Shown here in pieces: positions 55,184 to 62,087 of a stretch of DNA of 64,000 nucleotides. The notes beneath the pieces are model-generated. The model saw nothing but the letters and a program-made list of their open reading frames with translations. It was not told where the DNA came from and did no database searches. The position numbers and the translations under genes are program-made. How positions within the stretch are numbered: the stretch's first letter is position 1; every line of letters starts with the position of its first letter. The stretch covers positions 124,001-188,000 of the forward strand of contig JAEZJF010000018.1 of NCBI GenBank assembly GCA_023415825.1. Direction: 5' to 3'. The stretch comes from Bacillota bacterium (GTDB lineage: Bacteria; Bacillota; Clostridia; DSM-8532).

Positions 55184-55212
55184 AGTATAAATTCTCATCG
55201 TTATATTGTCAA
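55184..55212 (-). promoter_or_regulatory. Sigma-A promoter for the aminotransferase operon
   Basis: On the minus strand TTGACA and TATACT are 17 bp apart, close to consensus. It lies about 75 bp before the aminotransferase ATG, and drives that gene and the NodB-like and SIS genes after it. Confidence 0.72.
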
Positions 55213-55265
55213 TATCAATCAGCATAATGATAGGAATTAAACCGCCGAAGCAATTACTTAAATAA

Positions 55266-56357
55266 TCAATAGCGCTTCATCCAGTTATCATACATCTTCT
55301 GCCATGCCTCCATATCGTCAAAAGCACCATCAGCATTGATCTGGCAGCCATCCGGCCCCGGGATGAAGGTCAACGCCAATCCCTGGGGTGAGAGCTTCTG
55401 ACGCAAAAGCTCCATATCATCAAAATTCCAGCACGACAGCACCAGAGGTGTCTTTCGCTTCATCTCTTCATAGACGGCTATCTGCTCATCCATTGGCGGC
55501 CCGTTGGGGTCCACCGATACCTGAATGGTTGCCATGCCATAATCTGCAACAATTTTACCCAAATGAAGAGACGAGTTGTGCATGTGATAGACCGTGCAGG
55601 GGAGACTCCCGACAATGTGGCGCTCTATGGGCTCCAGGAACTCTTTAAATACCGATGGTGAGGTCATATAGCTGTTATCATCCTGTAAAGTCGCACAGGG
55701 CTTCTTTGTATAGAGATACATTCTTCCGGAGTATCCGCCCTTATACGGTTCCAAGACCTCGGTAAGCTTTTGGGATACCCTGCAAAAAACTTCTCCGGCT
55801 TTGCTGAGGGCCATTTTCAGCTTTTCAGGCTCGTCATATATAGCGTAAGCCAGATTTTCCGTGCCCATAAAGGCACTTAGAATATCAATAGGTCCGTGCA
55901 AAACCGGCACTGCGGCAAAGCAGCGCCCTCGGGCATAGCGTACTGTTTCTTTGTGGCATTGTAAAAGCTTTTCCTCCCATACCTCAGTAAGAGGCAAATT
56001 CAGAAAATCATCCAGTGAATTTCTGCTTGGGTGAGAAGCCCAGATCTGCCCATCTGACGCCATAATCCGGCAGCCGCAAATCCCTTCAAGCCACTGGTGC
56101 CCACCCGAAGCCTGAATCGCTGCAGGCAGATCCCCCTTAAGCTGCATAAGTGAATTTATCACAATATCAGCTATATCTAAAATAGGCTCCGGCTCTACAT
56201 GTTCAGCCTGTAATATTTGATCCGCTGCAGCTTTACTTACGATCTCCTCTGAAGGGTTTATCATGGGCTCCCACATGCAGGAGAAAAGCGGCCTGTTATT
56301 TTTTTTTGCGAGAAAATCACAATACAACGCTTGATTAAACATTCCCTGCTCCGACAT
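55266..56357 (-). CDS. UroD/MtaA-like protein
   Basis: 363 residues with a uroporphyrinogen-decarboxylase-like TIM barrel. Members of this fold near corrinoid genes act as methyltransferases to a cobalt-carrying protein or thiol. VYHMHNSSLHLGKIV and LVLSCWNFDDMELLRQ hold possible metal-binding His and Cys. Heme-pathway UroD is unlikely because no other heme gene is near. AGGAG precedes the ATG. It is the last gene of the long minus-strand operon. Confidence 0.75.
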   Translation of the reverse strand: MSEQGMFNQALYCDFLAKKNNRPLFSCMWEPMINPSEEIVSKAAADQILQAEHVEPEPILDIADIVINSLMQLKGDLPAAIQASGGHQWLEGICGCRIMASDGQIWASHPSRNSLDDFLNLPLTEVWEEKLLQCHKETVRYARGRCFAAVPVLHGPIDILSAFMGTENLAYAIYDEPEKLKMALSKAGEVFCRVSQKLTEVLEPYKGGYSGRMYLYTKKPCATLQDDNSYMTSPSVFKEFLEPIERHIVGSLPCTVYHMHNSSLHLGKIVADYGMATIQVSVDPNGPPMDEQIAVYEEMKRKTPLVLSCWNFDDMELLRQKLSPQGLALTFIPGPDGCQINADGAFDDMEAWQKMYDNWMKRY

Positions 56358-56375
56358 ATACGCTATCTCCTGTTT

Positions 56376-57323
56376 TTACTTGTTGCCCCAGCCTGTCAAA
56401 GCAAAATCCACCTGACCCGGGTATAATGAGGTCGGATTCGGAGAATAGGGTTCCACGCCGGTTCTGGTCATAAAGCCTGTCACCTGCTCAAAGCCCAGAT
56501 CCTTTTGATGCAGATCATCCTCAGGAGCACGCATGCAGCCGAAATGATCCTTCAAGTCCTGCATGTCCTTATAGGTGACACTGATGGTTGTTTCGTCAAT
56601 CCGTAAGGCATTTTTGATTGTGGCCATGGCATCGGTCGCCCTTTGTGCGAAGGTATACTGCACTTCTATCGTCACTGGCCCTTCCATTATTACCGGCTTA
56701 ATGCTGTCTTTAAGCTTCAGCGCTTTCAGGGCTTTTTCCGCCGATTCTTCGGCCACTGCAAGGGGATGCCTGGAGATGGCGCTGTAAAAACTCAAGCCTT
56801 TTTTGGTCTCGACAGTTTCTAAGCCGGGGATGAGCTCTTTGGCTTCTTTGCATGCCCAATGCTCTCCTGAGAAAAACACTACCGGTACATGGTGCAAGCC
56901 GGCAAACATGGCAATGATAGCTGTCTCACCGACCGGATTCCCGTTAATCCGCATCTCCACAATGCTCGAATAGGCTCTTGACAGAGGCGGCGGTAAAATA
57001 GTGTGGCGCCAGTTGCCCTTGTCCACGCCGCCCGACATGGCATGCATTCCGGTGATCATGGCTACATCAAAGCCCTCTTCCAAGCCCGGAGTAAAAAAAT
57101 CATGGGTCGGTTCCGAATGGAAGAATCTCACTTGTTTTGGAAACTTATGATACTCCATGATGTGGAAGCAGTTTATCAATATCTCATCCACGCCATTGGC
57201 AAGGAGTTTCTCGCACATAGCCACGAGTTCCATGGTGCCGTACTCCATGGCATTGATATATCCCTCTCTGCGTGAGAAAACGCAGGCAACGCCCTCTAAA
57301 TCCGAAACGATATAAACCTTCAT
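56376..57323 (-). CDS. M55 D-aminopeptidase (DppA-like)
   Basis: 315 residues. Zinc peptidase of the DppA type. MKVYIVSDLEGVACVFS carries the metal-binding D-x-E-G. VAMITGMHAMSGG and HTILPPPLSRAYSS follow as in the family. Normal length is about 270-280; a C-terminal stretch is longer here. GAGGGAGG precedes the ATG. In this operon with SIS, LarA and UroD-like genes the substrate need not be a peptide. Confidence 0.85.
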   Translation of the reverse strand: MKVYIVSDLEGVACVFSRREGYINAMEYGTMELVAMCEKLLANGVDEILINCFHIMEYHKFPKQVRFFHSEPTHDFFTPGLEEGFDVAMITGMHAMSGGVDKGNWRHTILPPPLSRAYSSIVEMRINGNPVGETAIIAMFAGLHHVPVVFFSGEHWACKEAKELIPGLETVETKKGLSFYSAISRHPLAVAEESAEKALKALKLKDSIKPVIMEGPVTIEVQYTFAQRATDAMATIKNALRIDETTISVTYKDMQDLKDHFGCMRAPEDDLHQKDLGFEQVTGFMTRTGVEPYSPNPTSLYPGQVDFALTGWGNK

Positions 57324-57350
57324 TTCTTCCTCCCTCTTTCTCTTGTTATG

Positions 57351-58112
57351 TTACAGCAGGTGCTTGATAATGGGGCCGTATTTCTCCTCCAGTGCTTTGT
57401 TGTGCGCATCGCCGCCCGGCATGTTGGCACTCATGAAAACAGGCGGTACTATACCCCTCTTTACAAACTCCTTGACCGTTTCAACAACTATGCAATTCAT
57501 GACAAAGCAGTTACAGAAGGTGGAGGTGGAGCCTACCTTGTCTCCAAAGCCATCCACCGTCATGATGGAATCGCCGATGGGCAGGTGATTGTTGATATAG
57601 ATGTCCGCCTCCTGGTAGAGGTTTTTATTGCTGGGATGGCGGGATTTTGCGCCTTCAGGCACAATTCTGGCAAAGCTGTCGGAGGTAACCGCTATTGTTT
57701 TAACCCCTCTTTTTTTACATTCAAGTACGGTGTCTATGGTCATTGAGTTGATGCCATAAGCATTGATGATAACAATGACCTCTCCGCTCTCACGGCCTAC
57801 ACGGTAGGCGTCCAGAACGCCTATGGCGTAACCCGGTGTACGCTCAATAATATTGGAACGCTTTGCTCCGTGGATAACATTGGTCCCGGGATCCAGTATG
57901 GCATTCCAGAAAGCCAGGCCGCCCGCCCGCCACAATATTTCTTCCACACCCATGTTGGAGTGCCCGCCGGGGCCGATGACATGAACCATGCGGTTCTTCA
58001 GAGCAGCGTCGGCAATCACAACCGCTGCCTCTTTAATTTTGTCAATTTCACCTTCTATTTGCCCGAAAATCTCATAAAGGTTCTCTTTGAAAAAACGAAT
58101 TTCCTCACTCAT
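57351..58112 (-). CDS. SIS-domain protein, UPF0309-like (copy 3)
   Basis: 253 residues. The third of three consecutive ATGs is 8 bp after AAGGAG and is taken as the start. SIS loop one is HVIGPGGHSNMGVEEILWRA; loop two is IVIINAYGINSMTIDTVLE. The protein is probably cytoplasmic and binds a phosphosugar. It is directly downstream of copy 4 (13 bp). Confidence 0.83.
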   Translation of the reverse strand: MSEEIRFFKENLYEIFGQIEGEIDKIKEAAVVIADAALKNRMVHVIGPGGHSNMGVEEILWRAGGLAFWNAILDPGTNVIHGAKRSNIIERTPGYAIGVLDAYRVGRESGEVIVIINAYGINSMTIDTVLECKKRGVKTIAVTSDSFARIVPEGAKSRHPSNKNLYQEADIYINNHLPIGDSIMTVDGFGDKVGSTSTFCNCFVMNCIVVETVKEFVKRGIVPPVFMSANMPGGDAHNKALEEKYGPIIKHLL

Positions 58113-58125
58113 CATCATTTCTCCT

Positions 58126-58854
58126 TCATCTTAAATTTTTGATTCTTTTACTGTATCGTTCAAACAATTTCTCATTATACTCAAGCCCGCCGGGACAGTC
58201 GTCATATTTCCAGACAGGCGGCTCAAACCCCCGTTTTAACATCTCCTCCGTTGACGCCACCACCAGCATGTTGGCAATAAGCAAATTGATGACAGAAGAT
58301 ATGGAGCCTACCGTACCGGAAAGTCCCTCAACCTTTGTCATGCTGTCCCCGAAGGGCATGTAGTTGTTGATAAAAATATCCGCAAGCTGGTAGAGAGATT
58401 CTCTTTTAGGCTCCAATGAATCACCGAAACGGGATGTGATGGCAATGGTCCTGATCCCCCTCTCCTTGCAGGCTTTCGCGAGGGAAATGCTAAGTGGATT
58501 AATCCCCGCAGAATTAACGATGATCAAGACCTCATCGGCTTTGACATTGTTGGAGTCCAAAATGGCCTCAGCATAGCAGGGCAATTGATCAAACACACCG
58601 GAATGACCCGCGCCATGAATCAAGTTGATAGAGGGCTCCAAAATGGCATTAGCCGCAGCAAGCCCACCGCCCCGCCACAGCATCTCCTCTGCTACCATGC
58701 TGCCATGTGCGCCTGTTCCGATGACATGGAAAATATCATGCTTGATGATGGAGTCTGCTATAGCCGCAGCGGCTGCCTCAACCTTTTCTAATTCGTTTGC
58801 CAATACCTTCTCTTTAACCGATTGGACATCTGCCATATATTTCAGATAGGACAT
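58126..58854 (-). CDS. SIS-domain protein, UPF0309-like (copy 4)
   Basis: 242 residues. GGAGGTG precedes the ATG. SIS loop one is HVIGTGAHGSMVAEEMLWRG; loop two is LIIVNSAGINPLSISLAKA. It precedes copy 3 and follows larA. The four copies share about the same length and order of motifs, so they arose by duplication. Tandem arrangement suggests two hetero-oligomeric pairs. Confidence 0.83.
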   Translation of the reverse strand: MSYLKYMADVQSVKEKVLANELEKVEAAAAAIADSIIKHDIFHVIGTGAHGSMVAEEMLWRGGGLAAANAILEPSINLIHGAGHSGVFDQLPCYAEAILDSNNVKADEVLIIVNSAGINPLSISLAKACKERGIRTIAITSRFGDSLEPKRESLYQLADIFINNYMPFGDSMTKVEGLSGTVGSISSVINLLIANMLVVASTEEMLKRGFEPPVWKYDDCPGGLEYNEKLFERYSKRIKNLR

Positions 58855-58875
58855 TATTTCACCTCCTACAAATAG

Positions 58876-60144
58876 TTAATAGAGCACGGTTTCTCCGCCA
58901 TGGGAGATAATGAGCACAGTCGGGTTTTCATATTGTGCCATGGCGTCGGCGATAGCCTGTGAAAGATTTTCTATTGCATAATGCTCAACATTGGCACGCT
59001 TCATTTCAGATGGGGTTAGCCCGTCGCTCACCGTCACAAGCTTGTATTTCTGGCGAATTTTTGACACACAGGTACCGATGCAAAGTGCCAATGGATCTCC
59101 GTCCACAGGCTTCCCATCTCTCATATTAAGCAGCAGCTCCTCTGATTTATCATTGCCGATGCAGTCTACATACTCAGGATGAGGTCCTATCCCCTCCGGG
59201 CAGGGCGTAACCAAAATGATGGTACCATTATTCGTTGCACCCCGGGCACCACAGAGATAGCCCTTGGTGGCCTGCCAGTAATCAAGATCTGCCGGGTAGG
59301 ACGAGACCACAACAACCTCGCAAGGTTTTTCAAGCTTTGCACCGCATACTTCTTTTGCATAGGCGACGCCTGCCCGCTGCGCCTTTACATAATGCCCGGC
59401 CACAGCCCGGTAAAGCTTCTTGTCAGGGGTCAAAACGGTATTGACAATGAAGTGAAGTCCAATGGTATCCACCCATTGCTCCACCTCGAGGCGGATAAAA
59501 CAATCGTCTTTGCCAAAGAGATTTTCATTGGCCAGCCCCTGTTGTATATGGAATTGGGCAACAGTGACCTCATCAGTCACACCGGGGTACAGGATTTTGC
59601 CTCCTCCTGACCAGCCCATGGCCGGATGGGGTACAATATTGCCGATACCTATGCGAATATCGCTGTCCATTACAGAACGGCTGACAAAAATCTTTGCACC
59701 TGTTTTTGAATAGCCCATGTCTATTAGCCCTTCCGGGTCCTTAAACTCAGAATTGAGCACACGGTAATTGCGGTATATTTCTTCTCCCACTTTTTTAATC
59801 ATCTCGGACTCAGTCATATAGCGGTGGCTTCCCAGCGCCATTACAATATATATGTTTTCCTGAGCAACACCCACATCCAATAATCTTTTTAGAAGAACCT
59901 CCAAAATTTCTTTAACGGGTGTGGGCCGGGTAATATCGTCGCAAATGATGCAAACCCTGTCTTGAGGCTTGACCATATGCTCGATTTTATCGGTTCCGAC
60001 TGGGTTATCCAAGGCCCGGCTAATTTCCGAACAGGGATCATCAGGGCAAGTGACCTTTGGCATGGAAACCGAATAAACGTCACTGCCGGCCGGAATTTCA
60101 AAAGTAAGTGTTTGCTCCCCGTAAGGAATTTTATATGTGTTCAT
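58876..60144 (-). CDS. larA: LarA-family nickel-pincer racemase/epimerase
   Basis: 422 residues. The family racemises or epimerises a 2-hydroxy acid with a nickel pincer nucleotide. CDDITRPTPVKE (68-79) binds nucleotide. Key positions match L. plantarum LarA: H107 (MALGSHRYM) and H173 (VPHPAMGWSGGGK) as acid/base, K183 as cofactor attachment, H199 (VAQFHIQQG) as nickel ligand. The cofactor makers LarB, LarC and LarE are not in the window. It is between the heparinase-like genes and SIS copy 4. The substrate may be a sugar acid made from the lyase products rather than lactate. Confidence 0.88.
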   Translation of the reverse strand: MNTYKIPYGEQTLTFEIPAGSDVYSVSMPKVTCPDDPCSEISRALDNPVGTDKIEHMVKPQDRVCIICDDITRPTPVKEILEVLLKRLLDVGVAQENIYIVMALGSHRYMTESEMIKKVGEEIYRNYRVLNSEFKDPEGLIDMGYSKTGAKIFVSRSVMDSDIRIGIGNIVPHPAMGWSGGGKILYPGVTDEVTVAQFHIQQGLANENLFGKDDCFIRLEVEQWVDTIGLHFIVNTVLTPDKKLYRAVAGHYVKAQRAGVAYAKEVCGAKLEKPCEVVVVSSYPADLDYWQATKGYLCGARGATNNGTIILVTPCPEGIGPHPEYVDCIGNDKSEELLLNMRDGKPVDGDPLALCIGTCVSKIRQKYKLVTVSDGLTPSEMKRANVEHYAIENLSQAIADAMAQYENPTVLIISHGGETVLY

Positions 60145-60161
60145 TGATGCCTCCTCAAATT

Positions 60162-62087
60162 CTAAACAGACTCAAAATCCAACCCGATACGATACGACTT
60201 ATCATCAAAGGAAACTGACAGACAATCCCCTTGCAAGCTTGCATAAAGCATGTGCTCTTCACTATCACAATAGGGGCGTAGAATCGTGATGAGCTGAGCC
60301 TTTTTGCCTTCTAATTTGAAGTCTCCCGTCAAATAATTTCCGGGCCCAGGATTAAACGCCCATTTATCCACTGAAAGCTCATAATCGCCATCATAGAGGA
60401 AAAGGATATCGGATTGCACTTCTCTCGCATGAATGGCTGCTCTGTTTTTATCCTTCAAGTAAAATGAGTATTTTGTGTTGGCACGGAACTGAAAATTCTT
60501 TGCATTGTCGGTGGGTAGCAAAGTATCCACAATGACTATCAAACCGTCCCGTGTCATGGTACAGGCTCTTGTATATCCGGTCAGCAGGTCTCCGTAGCAT
60601 TTATCTGCTCTACCCACAAGTGTCGCCCTATCGTCTTCGTTCTCAGCACCGACAATCCTGCCATATGGCGCTTTGGGCTCATCGAAATCAAACCACCATG
60701 CGTCCTCATCCCCCCACTTTTTGCGGTTTGGACTATGAAACTTCATGATGGGGCCCCAATCCTCGCCATACCGGTTTTTAAGCTGATTCTGACCGTTGAC
60801 CAGAAGGGCGGTGGCGCACTTGGTCGTCCAGAGTCCCTCTTCATAAACGCATTTCCAGAGCTTCCGGTACCCAATTTTTGCAGGTAAGGTAACGTCTGAA
60901 AATAATTCCCTACCAAAGGCCGTCAGCAGCAGACCATTTTGATTGTTGCGGCAAAAGGCATCGGCAGAGCCGCTCTTAAGCCATAAATACACACTCTCGG
61001 TATTGGTGCCCCAGCCTAATCGTCCCCAGCCCACGCTGCGTGTGAACAAAGCACCGTTCCGGTTAAACTCCTGGGCTTCAAGGGTCTCATCATAGCATAT
61101 AAAGGCATACTCACTGAAGTCCAGATCAATGAGGCCCTGCAAGACCGCATTTTTCGCAATAAACTGCATATCTTTTCGCTTGTAGACCGCCGCCATCCAA
61201 AAGGTTGTGTGGCAGTAAGCATACTTAGGCTGCACGACTTCTTCACTTGGAATATCACACCTGTGCTGCCACATGGCCCCGATAAAAAAATCACAGGAGC
61301 GCTGCATACGGGGATGGCGGGTCAAGTCTTCACCTGTTCCGCCTTCAATGACTTCAAAAAGCGCAATCACATCCATTAAGGCATACAATACGCAGCCCCA
61401 TCCGTCGGGCCAGCCGCCATCCTCTGCAATGGTCTCATCGATGAGCTTTTCCCTGAATAACGAGACAAACCGATTAAAATAGGGTTTCATTTCCGGATCG
61501 GACGCCATCAAAAACCATGCCGCACAGCCTGCGCCCGACAGGTCTTTGGACTGATGATCGTTGGGGCCTATGGGGTAATCATCCCCCATGCGGCGGTACT
61601 TATTCTCAAAGCCCATGACCTCTGTCTTCATACGGGCACGAATTTTATCGGTTGTGACTTTTGCAAGACCGTCACCAAGCCATGTCAGGCTGACACAAAG
61701 GGAACGGAGCATACGGGAGGAGCAATGATCATATTCGCTGTCCTTTGGCCCCCAAAATGGATTTTGCATGCATCTGTCAATGGCCTCTTCAAACTTATGA
61801 AGATATTTTTGCGCCCCCGTCATCTTATAGGCAAAGGCTAATTTCCGAAAGGCACGCTCATACAGCCACGAAGTGTCATCGTACTCCTGGAGCACCTTCA
61901 GATATTCCTCGGTATACTGTCCGTCTTTTTTCTTTACATATGAACCCTCTTGAATGGGCTGTGCCGGAAAGTCCTGCTCCACAATTTTATTAGCCTGGGA
62001 TACCGCCTCTTTGTAGAGCTTTTGGGTTACCGTATCGAAAGGTATCTTTTTTTTAAGGACTTCAAAATCCGCTTGTAACAGTTTCAT
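60162..62087 (-). CDS. Heparinase II/III-like polysaccharide lyase, no signal peptide
   Basis: 641 residues. The first ~370 residues form an (alpha/alpha)-toroid (DTSWLYERAFRKLAFAYKMT; RMGDDYPIGPNDHQSKDLSG) and the rest a beta-sandwich (TRACTMTRDGLIVIVDTLLP), the layout of heparinase II/III and PL15/PL17 lyases. There is no secretion signal, so it acts inside the cell, probably on oligosaccharides. The ATG lies in an ATGA overlap with the upstream paralogue, after AAGGGGAAGG. The exact polymer (heparinoid, alginate-like or other uronate) cannot be named. Confidence 0.75.
   Translation of the reverse strand: MKLLQADFEVLKKKIPFDTVTQKLYKEAVSQANKIVEQDFPAQPIQEGSYVKKKDGQYTEEYLKVLQEYDDTSWLYERAFRKLAFAYKMTGAQKYLHKFEEAIDRCMQNPFWGPKDSEYDHCSSRMLRSLCVSLTWLGDGLAKVTTDKIRARMKTEVMGFENKYRRMGDDYPIGPNDHQSKDLSGAGCAAWFLMASDPEMKPYFNRFVSLFREKLIDETIAEDGGWPDGWGCVLYALMDVIALFEVIEGGTGEDLTRHPRMQRSCDFFIGAMWQHRCDIPSEEVVQPKYAYCHTTFWMAAVYKRKDMQFIAKNAVLQGLIDLDFSEYAFICYDETLEAQEFNRNGALFTRSVGWGRLGWGTNTESVYLWLKSGSADAFCRNNQNGLLLTAFGRELFSDVTLPAKIGYRKLWKCVYEEGLWTTKCATALLVNGQNQLKNRYGEDWGPIMKFHSPNRKKWGDEDAWWFDFDEPKAPYGRIVGAENEDDRATLVGRADKCYGDLLTGYTRACTMTRDGLIVIVDTLLPTDNAKNFQFRANTKYSFYLKDKNRAAIHAREVQSDILFLYDGDYELSVDKWAFNPGPGNYLTGDFKLEGKKAQLITILRPYCDSEEHMLYASLQGDCLSVSFDDKSYRIGLDFESV

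Noticed and set aside
55266..56357. Heme-pathway uroporphyrinogen decarboxylase (hemE)
   Set aside because: Context is RACo, DUF1638 and sugar genes with no tetrapyrrole gene; the UroD/MtaA-like methyltransferase group fits better.
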